Part shown: positions 48,390-56,664 of the stretch, piece after piece
How the letters are laid out: every line of letters starts with the position of its first letter
Numbering within the stretch: the first letter of the stretch is position 1
From: Flectobacillus roseus
GTDB taxonomy: Bacteria; Bacteroidota; Bacteroidia; Cytophagales; Spirosomataceae
Strand: one strand, 5' to 3'
Assembly: GCF_030056665.1 (NCBI RefSeq)
Contig: NZ_JASHIG010000021.1
Length of the DNA stretch: 64,000 nucleotides
Program-made: the position numbers and the translations under genes
Notes under the pieces: generated by a model
Told to the model about the DNA's origin: nothing
Database searches by the model: none
What the model saw: the letters and a program-made list of their open reading frames with translations, nothing else

Positions 48390-49652
48390 ATGAAAATTCT
48401 GATTCGTTCCGCAAAAATTATCCAAAAAGGGGCTGACCTCAATGGACAGGTCAGAGATATTTTTATCGAAAACGGTGTGATTCGCCAAATAGGCGAGCAG
48501 TTGTCTGCCGAAGCTGATGAAATTATTGAAGGTGAAAATCTATGTGTTTCTTTGGGCTGGTTCGATATGCGTGTACACGCAAAAGACCCAGGCTATGAGC
48601 ACAAAGAAAGCTTGTATTCACTAGAAAAAGCAGCCCTTGCGGGTGGTTTCTCTGAAATTGCATTGTTGCCTAATACCAAGCCAACGGTTCAGACTCGTGA
48701 AAGCGTTCACTATCTTCGTAAATCGGGTGATATTATCAAGTTTCATCCATTTGCCGCAGTTACGCTTAAATGCGAAGGCAAGGATTTTACCGAAATGATT
48801 GACTTGCATCACGCTGGAGCAGTGGCATTTACTGATGGAGAACACCCTATCCAAAATCCAGATATTTTCCTTAAAACACTACAATATCTTTCGCCAATCG
48901 GAAGCCTTTTAATCAATCGTCCAGAAGATACTGATTTGACACACTTTGGGCAAATGCACGAAGGTTCTGTAAGTACGCTTATTGGAATGAAAGGAATGCC
49001 AAGAATGGCCGAAGAAATCATGGTAATGCGCGATTTAAAACTATTGGAGTATGTAGTTGATACGCCGTTTGCAGAAGTGGATACTACTTTACCACTTTTA
49101 CATTTTGCGTGTATTTCAAGTGCAGAATCTGTTGAGTTGATCCGTCAGGCTAAAGCAAAAGGGTTACCAATTTCTGCTGATGTTGCTGTACATCAACTTT
49201 GTTTTACAGAAGATGATTTGATGGGTTTTGATACTAATTATAAAGTGAATCCTCCATTTAGAACACAAAAAGATGTAGCAGCTTTATGGGCAGGATTGGC
49301 AGATGGCACCATCGATACGATTGTTTCTGATCATAATCCGCAAGATGATGAATCCAAGAATCTAGAATTCGATATGGCTGACTTTGGAATTATCGGTTTA
49401 GAAACACTTTTTGGTGTGGCAAATACTTATAACGTTGGTTTATCACTAGAGGATTTGATTGATAAAATAACGATTCAACCTCGTAAGATTTTACGTTTAG
49501 CTCAGCCACAAATTGCAGAGGGAGCAAAGGCTAACTTGACAGTATTTGAACCTGAAAAGGAGTGGACTTATTCCACTATTCTTTCAAATTCTAAAAATAC
49601 ACCATTCTTAGGTAAAACGTTCAAAGGCAAAGCTTTGGTAGTGATTGCATAA
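48390..49652 (+). CDS. dihydroorotase-family protein, probably catalytically inactive
   Basis: The 420-residue amidohydrolase-fold protein aligns along its length with class I dihydroorotases, with DPGYEHKESL, TNYKVNPPFRT and ADGTIDTIVSDHNP. Key metal and catalytic residues differ. The His-x-His after strand 1 is Arg61-Val-His63. The usual HVST motif is ACISS with Cys241. The PHHL motif is VHQL (268-270), and the final DHAPH is DHNPQ. It therefore resembles the non-catalytic PyrC-like subunits that pair with aspartate transcarbamylase. Automatic annotation will probably call it dihydroorotase (pyrC). The ATG at 48390 fits the family; an upstream TTG (48351) does not. It is followed 13 bp later by a DUF4199 gene. 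Confidence 0.85.
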   Translation: MKILIRSAKIIQKGADLNGQVRDIFIENGVIRQIGEQLSAEADEIIEGENLCVSLGWFDMRVHAKDPGYEHKESLYSLEKAALAGGFSEIALLPNTKPTVQTRESVHYLRKSGDIIKFHPFAAVTLKCEGKDFTEMIDLHHAGAVAFTDGEHPIQNPDIFLKTLQYLSPIGSLLINRPEDTDLTHFGQMHEGSVSTLIGMKGMPRMAEEIMVMRDLKLLEYVVDTPFAEVDTTLPLLHFACISSAESVELIRQAKAKGLPISADVAVHQLCFTEDDLMGFDTNYKVNPPFRTQKDVAALWAGLADGTIDTIVSDHNPQDDESKNLEFDMADFGIIGLETLFGVANTYNVGLSLEDLIDKITIQPRKILRLAQPQIAEGAKANLTVFEPEKEWTYSTILSNSKNTPFLGKTFKGKALVVIA

Positions 49653-49665
49653 AATCTAAAAGTTT

Positions 49666-50193
49666 ATGTTTAATAAGACATTTTGGAAAAATAGCCTCAA
49701 GTTTGGTGCCATAGCAGGCATTGCCTGTTTGGGGTATAGCGTTGTTCTTGATTTAATTGGAATTACTCCGATTTCGGGTAAGTTATTCCCTAGCAATATT
49801 TTTATTTTGATTGCTTCTGTACTGGCTGTAAAAAGCTATCGAAGAAATAACCCAGATGAGACACTTCATTTTTGGGAGGGTTTGTCATTATGTTTTGTGG
49901 TAGCTTTATCAGCTTCAATTATTGTTGGAGGAGGTTTGTATTTGTTTTACTCAACACAGCATGGACAAGAGTTATTAGCGAAGTTTGTGGTAGAAGCCGT
50001 GAAAGAATATACCACTGCCAGACAGCAGATTATTAAGGAAACGAATCTAGAATATTTCAATAATTTGATTGCTGGTATCAAAGCTATTGACCCAGTGTCT
50101 ATTGCATTTACGGAGCTAAAACAGCGCCCTCTTATTGCTATTTTACCATCCATCATGATTTCTTTGTATTATCGTAGACAGTATGTTAAATAG
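49666..50193 (+). CDS. DUF4199 membrane protein
   Basis: The 175-residue protein has four predicted transmembrane helices (near residues 12-30, 40-55, 75-98 and 145-168) and the DUF4199 pattern, with basic residues after helix 2 (KSYRRNNPDETLHFWEGLSLCF). Function unknown. It lies 13 bp after the dihydroorotase homologue and 57 bp before a second DUF4199 gene, likely one operon. The two copies differ enough to be old paralogues. Confidence 0.82.
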   Translation: MFNKTFWKNSLKFGAIAGIACLGYSVVLDLIGITPISGKLFPSNIFILIASVLAVKSYRRNNPDETLHFWEGLSLCFVVALSASIIVGGGLYLFYSTQHGQELLAKFVVEAVKEYTTARQQIIKETNLEYFNNLIAGIKAIDPVSIAFTELKQRPLIAILPSIMISLYYRRQYVK

Positions 50194-50250
50194 CATCAGC
50201 AAATCGCTAGTTTGCTATTAAACCAAAGTCTAAACTTAAACAAATCAATC

Positions 50251-50766
50251 ATGGAAAATCAAACAACTACCACAAAAGTTGCGCTCAAATGGGGTATTAT
50301 TATTGGTATTTGCAGTGTCGTATTTAGTACCCTTATTATGGTGCTAGGAATGGTAGGAAATCAAGCTATAGGTTTCGTTGCTTATATTATTATTGGCATC
50401 GGGGTATTTATGGCTATGAGTGCTTACAAGAAAGAAAACAATGGTTTTATGAGCTATGGACAAGGGCTCGGTATCGGAGCGCTGATGGCTGCAGTGAGTG
50501 GACTGTTATCTAGTGCTTACAGCTTTGTTTATATGAAATTCATCGACCCTTCGGTGATGGACCAAATATTCAAAAAAGCTGAAGCTGATATGGAGAAAAA
50601 AGGACTTTCGCCTGAGCAAATAGATCAAGCTATGGAAATGTCCAAAGTATTTATGAGTCCAGGTGCCATGTTTGTGTGGGGAGTAGTGGGAAGTATATTG
50701 TTGGGATTTGTCTTTTCTTTGATTATTGCAGCATTTGTAAAGAAAGATAAACCAATTTTTGACTAA
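50251..50766 (+). CDS. DUF4199 membrane protein (second copy)
   Basis: The 171-residue protein has four hydrophobic helices and the typical DUF4199 segment AYKKENNGFMSYGQGLGIGALMA after helix 2. A cytosolic or periplasmic loop is rich in charged residues (QIFKKAEADMEKKGLSPEQIDQ). I choose the ATG at 50251 (MENQTTTTK); the open frame extends 13 codons upstream to a TTG. Function unknown. gldF follows after 118 bp. Confidence 0.85.
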   Translation: MENQTTTTKVALKWGIIIGICSVVFSTLIMVLGMVGNQAIGFVAYIIIGIGVFMAMSAYKKENNGFMSYGQGLGIGALMAAVSGLLSSAYSFVYMKFIDPSVMDQIFKKAEADMEKKGLSPEQIDQAMEMSKVFMSPGAMFVWGVVGSILLGFVFSLIIAAFVKKDKPIFD

Positions 50767-50884
50767 GCTATCAGGTTAAAAACTTATTATAAAAGGCTTT
50801 TGCTAGTGGAGAAATACTTCTTCACTAGCAAATTCGTTTAATAGGAGTGTCAGTTGAAATGACTGTAAAAAATATACAAACAAT

Positions 50885-51604
50885 ATGTTTCAAATTTTTC
50901 AAAAAGAAGTAAATTCCTTTCTTAATTCGCTCATTGGTTATATTGTAATTGGCGTATTCTTGACCGCTACTGGACTATTTGTTTGGTTCTTCAAGGACAA
51001 TGTACTTGACTATGGTTTTGCTGACTTAACGTCCTTTTTTCAAGTTGCCCCATTCATTTTCTTGTTTTTGATACCTGCTATTACGATGCGTGCTTTTGCT
51101 GAAGAATTCAAAACAGGTACTATTGAGTTACTCTTTACCAAACCACTGGGCGCATGGGAAATTGTTCTTGGAAAATATTTGGCTAGTTGTTTTCTGATTT
51201 TATTATCCTTATTGCCTACGCTTCTTTATTACTACTCTATTTATCAATTAGGGAATCCGCAGGGAAATATTGACTCCGCTGCTGTAATGACTTCTTACAT
51301 TGGATTGTTTTTCCTAGGATGTGTATTTGCTGCATTGGGAGTATTTTCCTCTTCTTTGACCGATAATCAAGTGGTGGCTTTTGTGATTGGCTTTGTGATG
51401 TGTTTAATCTTGTACTATGGTGTAGGAAAATTAGCAGAATTATCACTCATGGGTTCGTTTGGTTATATTCTTGCGCAAATTGGCTTAGACTATCAATTTG
51501 AGGCCTTAAGTCGAGGTTTAATTGATTCTCGCAATATCCTTTATTTCTTATCTGTTATTGCGATTGCTCTGTGGGGAACCACCTTGAAGGTTACGCAAAA
51601 ATAA
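50885..51604 (+). CDS. gldF: gliding-motility ABC transporter permease GldF
   Basis: The 239-residue protein has six predicted transmembrane helices. It is recognisable as GldF from the N-terminal helix (SLIGYIVIGVFLTATGLFVW), PAITMRAFAEEFKTGTIELL and the loop KPLGAWEIVLGKYLA. GldF, GldG and GldA form an ABC transporter linked to gliding motility in Bacteroidota. gldG usually follows gldF, but here a terminator and a - strand gene follow instead. The DUF4199 genes precede it on the same strand. Confidence 0.88.
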   Translation: MFQIFQKEVNSFLNSLIGYIVIGVFLTATGLFVWFFKDNVLDYGFADLTSFFQVAPFIFLFLIPAITMRAFAEEFKTGTIELLFTKPLGAWEIVLGKYLASCFLILLSLLPTLLYYYSIYQLGNPQGNIDSAAVMTSYIGLFFLGCVFAALGVFSSSLTDNQVVAFVIGFVMCLILYYGVGKLAELSLMGSFGYILAQIGLDYQFEALSRGLIDSRNILYFLSVIAIALWGTTLKVTQK

Positions 51605-51624
51605 TAGGCATTTATTGACTATAA

Positions 51625-51668
51625 ATCAAAAAGGCGATCGAAAATCTAATTTCGACCGCCTTTTTGAT
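51625..51668. terminator. bidirectional terminator after gldF
   Basis: A 19-position stem (51625-51643 with 51650-51668, one A-C mismatch, core AAAGGCG..TCGAAA) has a short loop and A/T tails. It is related in sequence to the hairpin at 25130-25174. Confidence 0.85.
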
Positions 51669-51727
51669 TTAATATAATACAGAAGAAAAACACGATTTCT
51701 CAACTGATGAAAGGGGATTTAGAGAGT

Positions 51728-51749
51728 AATCACTCATCCGCTAAATTAC
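51728..51749. repeat. copy of a dispersed 22-bp intergenic repeat
   Basis: This 22-bp stretch (core CTCATCCGCTAAATTAC) matches 25365-25386 with one change. In both places it lies between a GGTCGAAA-type terminator and the stop codon of a - strand gene. Confidence 0.5.
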
Positions 51750-51762
51750 AATTCACTCAATG

Positions 51763-52209
51763 TTATTTCACAATTACACCGTTGGCTACGAAGGTAATAG
51801 CCTTTTCAGGCTCTGTGATTTTTTCAATTTCTTCCTGTGTTTTGCCAGCATCTTGAGCATAATGCTTCAATTGACCTACTGAAGTAGTTTTAACTTGTGC
51901 CAAGCCTTCAAATACCACTGTTTTTCCGTCGATATCCTTCGGAACAAAGAATCCATAATCCTTGAAAGTCACACGCATACTAGAACCATCTTCTAGCTTA
52001 ACTTTCATCCAACAACCTTTTACCTTACATACCGATTCTACAACTCCAGAAACTTTTGCCTTGACTTGTTCTTTCCCGTCCATTTTTTTTGCTAAATCTG
52101 TCGTAGAGATAGCTCCTTTTTCAGAAATTTTTTCACCAAAGTTACTTTGAGCCTTAGCCCCAATTTGTATTCCTAATACGATAGCGAAAACGATAGCTAT
52201 TTTTTTCAT
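51763..52209 (-). CDS. DUF4920 family exported protein
   Basis: The 148-residue product has a signal peptide ending GAKAQ (about residue 20). An OB-like beta domain follows, containing SGVVESVCKVKGCWMKVKLEDGS and FVPKDIDGKTVVFEGLA. The two Cys in CKVKGCW are conserved in the family. It is probably periplasmic; the function is unknown, and a metal or redox role for the Cys pair is only a guess. The ATG at 52209 is preferred to a TTG two codons upstream. Confidence 0.85.
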   Translation of the reverse strand: MKKIAIVFAIVLGIQIGAKAQSNFGEKISEKGAISTTDLAKKMDGKEQVKAKVSGVVESVCKVKGCWMKVKLEDGSSMRVTFKDYGFFVPKDIDGKTVVFEGLAQVKTTSVGQLKHYAQDAGKTQEEIEKITEPEKAITFVANGVIVK

Positions 52210-52329
52210 AATCAAAAATGTTGATTTGTTGAGAATATTTAATGACTACAAAAATAAGAATTGCTCAGGTAATCCCTTGATTTTGAAGAAATTTTTGAAA
52301 AAAAAACTCCTTTGAATCTTATCAAAAGG

Positions 52330-52947
52330 TTATTTGTAATCTTGAATATTGAAAATGTTCGAACAGAATTCGTATTCGTTGGGCTGGTTAGAGCAAATAA
52401 AGAGCATTCGATCTTGAGAATACTTTTGCACATTTTCGAGATACCAGTTGGTAGCCTTTGCGTCCAAGTTGGATGAAGGTTCATCTAGCATTAATACTGG
52501 TGTATCTGACCAAAATGTCAAACCTAATTTTACCCTTTGCTTCATACCGGACGAGAAATGCTTAATGGCTTTTTGGCGTGCTTTGGGTAATTCAATAAAC
52601 TCAATAAAATCTTTGATAGAATACTGCTGAATCAGCGGTTTGAATTGAATATGAAATTGAAGAAGTTCTTCTAGCGTAAATTCTTCGATAAGCTCAAGAT
52701 AAGGCGCTGCGATACTGATTTCCTTATAAATTTGCTCAATTTCGAGGGGGAGTTGGTTTTTAAATGCGAGGATTTTTCCCTCAGAGGCAGGAATAAAGCC
52801 TGAAAGAATCTGTAAAAAAGTCGATTTTCCACTACCATTCGAGCCTGTAAACGTATAAGATTGTCCTTGCTGAAAACGAAGATTTACAGATTTAAAAATC
52901 CATTCATTTCTGAATTTTTTTCCTAGATTTTCGGTGATGATTTCCAT
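52330..52947 (-). CDS. ABC transporter ATP-binding protein
   Basis: The 205-residue ATPase has Walker A GSNGSGKST, signature FSSGMKQR, Walker B VLMLDEPSS and an H-loop position replaced by Cys-Ser-Asn (LFICSNQPNE), where His is usual. It is short, like CcmA-type subunits. No permease is adjacent, so its partner is unknown. Its start overlaps the terminator following lpxA on the same strand, so it probably has its own promoter or depends on readthrough. Confidence 0.88.
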   Translation of the reverse strand: MEIITENLGKKFRNEWIFKSVNLRFQQGQSYTFTGSNGSGKSTFLQILSGFIPASEGKILAFKNQLPLEIEQIYKEISIAAPYLELIEEFTLEELLQFHIQFKPLIQQYSIKDFIEFIELPKARQKAIKHFSSGMKQRVKLGLTFWSDTPVLMLDEPSSNLDAKATNWYLENVQKYSQDRMLFICSNQPNEYEFCSNIFNIQDYK

Positions 52948-52980
52948 AAAAAAAGAAGTAAGACAGCAGGGCTGTCTTAC
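52947..52980 (-). terminator. terminator of lpxA
   Basis: GTAAGACAGC (52958-52967) and GCTGTCTTAC (52971-52980) form a 10-bp perfect stem with a 3-nt loop. On the - strand it is followed by TTCTTTTTTT. It lies 38 bp beyond the lpxA stop and abuts the ABC ATPase start. Confidence 0.85.
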
Positions 52981-53017
52981 CTATTTGAATTGAATCTAAA
53001 ATCGTAAAATGGGCTGA

Positions 53018-53794
53018 TTAAAGTGGACCTTTGATAATACCACGTTCAGCATTACGGATAAACTCTACTATTTCGTCACGCTCAGGAGTTGCTGCAATAT
53101 CTTGTTCAATATTTGACAGTGCATCCGTAGTATTGAATCCTTTGAGGAATACATAACGATACACATCTTGAATCAGATTGACTTGCTCATCACTGAAGCC
53201 ATTGCGACGTAAACCAATAGAATTTACACCCACATAAGATAAAGGTTCGCGTGCTGACTTAGTAAAAGGAGGCACATCTTTGCGAATAAGCGATCCTCCA
53301 GAAATCATAACATGCTTACCAATTTTCACAAACTGATGAATAGCACAAGCACCACCGATACGAGCTGACTCGCCGATATGCACATGTCCTGCTACTTGTA
53401 CACTATTGGCAATCACGCAGTTATCTTCTACCAAGCAATCATGAGCAATATGTACATAAGCCATTAAGAGGCAATTTTTGCCAACTTCAGTTTTAAATTT
53501 ATCTTTAGTACCACGGTTGATAGTAACACATTCACGAATAGTCGTGTTGTCTCCAATAATGGTTAGTGTTTCTTCTCCGTCAAACTTAAGGTCTTGTGGA
53601 ATAGCAGAAATAACCGCCCCTGGAAAGATTCGGCAATTTTTACCAATTCTTGCCCCAGGAAAGATAGTAACGTTGGGTCCAATCCAAGTTCCTTCGCCAA
53701 TTTCTACATCTTGATAAATTGTTGAAAAAGGCTCAACAACTACATTTTCTGCGATTTTGGCGTTTGGATGAATATATGCTAACGGTTGTGTCAT
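53018..53794 (-). CDS. lpxA: UDP-N-acetylglucosamine acyltransferase LpxA
   Basis: The 258-residue protein has a left-handed beta-helix of hexapeptide repeats (AYIHPNAKIAENVVVEPFSTI onward). The catalytic His is in MAYVHIAHDC and the acyl-chain region in QVAGHVHIGESARIGG, followed by a helical C-terminal domain (GLRRNGFSDEQV). It carries out the first step of lipid A synthesis, adding a 3-hydroxyacyl chain to UDP-GlcNAc. It follows lpxC-fabZ on the same strand after a 300-bp gap, unusual in a block usually tightly packed. Confidence 0.97.
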   Translation of the reverse strand: MTQPLAYIHPNAKIAENVVVEPFSTIYQDVEIGEGTWIGPNVTIFPGARIGKNCRIFPGAVISAIPQDLKFDGEETLTIIGDNTTIRECVTINRGTKDKFKTEVGKNCLLMAYVHIAHDCLVEDNCVIANSVQVAGHVHIGESARIGGACAIHQFVKIGKHVMISGGSLIRKDVPPFTKSAREPLSYVGVNSIGLRRNGFSDEQVNLIQDVYRYVFLKGFNTTDALSNIEQDIAATPERDEIVEFIRNAERGIIKGPL

Positions 53795-54094
53795 GGTATT
53801 GTTTTCAGAATAATTACTTCGCTTTTGAAATATGTGTTTAACCGAAATTTTACACTGCCAACATTAGGCAAACTCAATAGGCTCAGTAATTATGGTAATC
53901 TTTGCATTGAGACTTGAAAAGAATTAGTCAAAAGTAATAAATCTTTTCTGTATAAAATTGTACTATGACGGTTTATCATAGTCAAATCCTGATAATTAGC
54001 TGAGAAAAAGCCTATATAAGTATACTTTTGGCACAAAACTCAGATCAAGATTCTCTACAGATAAATTCTCAATTGCTAATTGCTATAGTTTATA
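53795..54094. other. gap between lpxC-fabZ and lpxA
   Basis: These 300 bp contain a possible - strand -7 box TACTTTTG (53929-53936) for lpxA, without a clear -33, and an inverted pair ACTATGA/TCATAGT (53962-53968 with 53976-53982) followed on the - strand by a T-rich stretch. The latter may end the upstream lpx transcript. No gene is present. Confidence 0.4.
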
Positions 54095-55489
54095 TTAGCT
54101 CTTACGAACCAAGCTAGCAGTCATATCTGCCTCACAAACAACTTGTCCTGCGACATAAGCTGTACCGTGCATTTTAGCAATACCTCTACGGATTGGTGAG
54201 GAAAGCGTACATTTGAAAATTACGGTGTCACCAGGAGTTACATTTTTACGGAAACGACAGTTTTCGATTGCTACTAAATATGGCCAGTAATTTTCAGGAT
54301 CTGGAACTGAGCTAAGTACAAGAATACCACCAGTTTGTGCCATTGCTTCAACTTGCATTACACCCGGCATTACAGGATTGTTAGGGAAGTGTCCCATGAA
54401 GTAATTTTCATTCATGGTTACTTGTTTGATACCAACTACGCTTTCGTCATCCAAATACATGATTTTGTCAACCATTTGGAAAGGGTAGCGATGTGGCAAT
54501 AGTTGATAAATACGTTCGTGGGTAAGAATTGGTGTTTGTTTTGGATCGTATTTTGGTACTTGGTTTTTGTCAGCTTCTAACATCAATTTCTTGATTTTCT
54601 TAGCCAAAGCAACGTTTGCTGCATGACCCGGACGAGCTGCCAAAATTTGAGCTTTGATAGGACGACCAACAAGTGCTAAGTCACCAACCATATCCAATAA
54701 CTTATGGCGAGCCATTTCGTTTTTGTAATGAAGACTTACGTTGTTAAGCACACCAATTTCTTTCGAAACACTTACTTTTGGTTTTCCTAAAACCATCGCT
54801 AAATGCTCCAATTCTTCTTCAGAATAATCACGGTCTGCAATAACAACAGCATTTGATAAGTCACCTCCTTTGATAAGACCTGCATTGTATAGAGCTTCTA
54901 ACTCATGTACAAAACAGAAAGTACGACATTTAGCAAAATCTTCATTGAACTGCGTGATGTGCGTCAAATTTGCATGCTGACTACTCAAGAATTTTGAGTT
55001 ATAATCAACCATTACCGTTAGGCGATAATCGCTATGAGGTAATGCCGCCAATTCTACACCTCTTTCAAGGTCTTTATATCTAACTTCTTCTGTTAATTCA
55101 AAGAATTTACGGTTTGCAGCTTGTTCTTCAAGACCAGCATCAAGAATTGCTTCCACAAACTTGATTGAACTTCCATCCATGATAGGAGGCTCTGGACCAT
55201 CTAACTGAATCAACACATTGTCTACCTGACAGCCCACCATAGCAGCTAATACATGCTCAACTGTGTTGATACGTGCGCCATTATGTTCGATAGTTGTACC
55301 TCTTGAAATATCAACAACATGGTCTACATCTGCATCAGCAATAGGTTGACCCGGTAAATCAACTCTTTGAAACTTGTAACCATGGTTTGGTGGAGCTGGT
55401 AAAAAAGTCATTGTTGACACAACGCCAGTGTGCAAACCAACGCCTGACAGCGTAACAGACTTTTTGATAGTGTGTTGTTTATTGTTCAT
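54095..55489 (-). CDS. lpxC-fabZ: bifunctional LpxC deacetylase / FabZ dehydratase
   Basis: The 464-residue natural fusion joins two enzymes. Residues about 1-300 are the zinc enzyme UDP-3-O-acyl-GlcNAc deacetylase, starting IKKSVTLSGVGLHTG, with the zinc His in NTVEHVLAAM and the ARHKLLDMVGDLAL motif. Residues about 315-464 are 3-hydroxyacyl-ACP dehydratase, with the hot-dog fold, LLPHRYPFQMVD and the active site GHFPNNPVMPGVMQVEAMAQ. The fusion is common in Bacteroidota and couples lipid A commitment to 3-hydroxyacyl supply. The start lies 57 bp after the lpxD stop codon. Confidence 0.97.
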   Translation of the reverse strand: MNNKQHTIKKSVTLSGVGLHTGVVSTMTFLPAPPNHGYKFQRVDLPGQPIADADVDHVVDISRGTTIEHNGARINTVEHVLAAMVGCQVDNVLIQLDGPEPPIMDGSSIKFVEAILDAGLEEQAANRKFFELTEEVRYKDLERGVELAALPHSDYRLTVMVDYNSKFLSSQHANLTHITQFNEDFAKCRTFCFVHELEALYNAGLIKGGDLSNAVVIADRDYSEEELEHLAMVLGKPKVSVSKEIGVLNNVSLHYKNEMARHKLLDMVGDLALVGRPIKAQILAARPGHAANVALAKKIKKLMLEADKNQVPKYDPKQTPILTHERIYQLLPHRYPFQMVDKIMYLDDESVVGIKQVTMNENYFMGHFPNNPVMPGVMQVEAMAQTGGILVLSSVPDPENYWPYLVAIENCRFRKNVTPGDTVIFKCTLSSPIRRGIAKMHGTAYVAGQVVCEADMTASLVRKS

Positions 55490-55546
55490 TTCTTTATATG
55501 TGTGAGCAAAGTGCTCATTTGGGAGTTTTGGGATAAACTCTAAATT

Positions 55547-56572
55547 TTATTTCAATTTGTTTTCAACTTCTCTAAGACGTTGTTCGATAGTTGGCAACTT
55601 ACGATACAATACATGAGATCGAAGGTTTTCTGTGTTTTCTACGGCAGGCGAGCCACTGAGTACAGTTCCTTCTTTTTTGATATTTTTGGAAATACCACTT
55701 TGTGCCGTAATAATGGTACGATTGGCTATTTGGAGGTGTCCAGCTATTCCGACTTGTCCACCAATCATACAATTCTCACCAATTTTACTTGAGCCCGAGA
55801 TACCCGTTTGAGCTGCTATTACGGTATTTTTGCCAACTTCTACATTGTGAGCTACTTGCACTAAGTTATCAATTTTAGCACCTACTTTGATGACTGTGCT
55901 ACCCATAGTCGCACGGTCTATACAAGTGTTGGCGCCAATACTTACGTGGTCTTCTAATACCACATTTCCAAGTTGTGGAATGGTTTGGTAAGTTCCATCA
56001 CTTTGTGGAGCAAACCCAAATCCATCAGCACCTATTACTGCGTTGGCATGTACCGTACAATGATTACCCACCACACAGCCTTCGTAAATTTTTACTCCTG
56101 CATAAATGGTAGAGTTATCTCCAACTTTCACATTGTCACCAATATAAGCATGAGGATAAATTTTTACATTTTCACCAATTGTTACATTGTTTCCGATGTA
56201 AGCAAAAGCACCTACATAATGATTACCTCCAAGTGTTGAACTCTCAGAGATAAAGCTTGGTTGTTCGATACCTTTCTTGCTTCCAGCTATCAATTTTTGA
56301 TATTCTTGAAGGAGCGTTGTAAACGCCGTATAGGCATTTTCTACTAATATTAGAGTAGGGGAGTACTCTTTTTTCGGCTCAAATGATTTATCTACGATTA
56401 CAGCAGAAGCCTTGGTAGTATACAGATATTGTTCATATTTGAGGTTCGCTAGAAAAGAGATAGTACCTTCAGTTCCTTCTTCTATTTTTGCTAATTGGCT
56501 TACTTTTAGTGACTTGTCACCTTTTACTTCGCCATTTAGCATAAAAGCAATTTGTTCAACGGTAAATTCCAT
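55547..56572 (-). CDS. lpxD: UDP-3-O-acylglucosamine N-acyltransferase LpxD
   Basis: The 341-residue protein has an N-terminal uridine-binding domain (about 1-100, with TISFLANLKYEQYLYTTKA). A hexapeptide beta-helix follows (about 105-310), with the catalytic region QVAHNVEVGKNTVIAAQTGISGS, and then a C-terminal helix (LPTIEQRLREVENKLK). It performs the third step of lipid A synthesis. It sits between the HD-domain gene and lpxC-fabZ in one operon. Confidence 0.97.
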   Translation of the reverse strand: MEFTVEQIAFMLNGEVKGDKSLKVSQLAKIEEGTEGTISFLANLKYEQYLYTTKASAVIVDKSFEPKKEYSPTLILVENAYTAFTTLLQEYQKLIAGSKKGIEQPSFISESSTLGGNHYVGAFAYIGNNVTIGENVKIYPHAYIGDNVKVGDNSTIYAGVKIYEGCVVGNHCTVHANAVIGADGFGFAPQSDGTYQTIPQLGNVVLEDHVSIGANTCIDRATMGSTVIKVGAKIDNLVQVAHNVEVGKNTVIAAQTGISGSSKIGENCMIGGQVGIAGHLQIANRTIITAQSGISKNIKKEGTVLSGSPAVENTENLRSHVLYRKLPTIEQRLREVENKLK

Positions 56573-56664
56573 GTAATCAATTATGAGTGGTAAGTCGTTT
56601 ACCTATGCTTGTGGTTTTAGACAAAAAAATTATGAAACCTATTTACTGCATTAATGGTTTTGGA

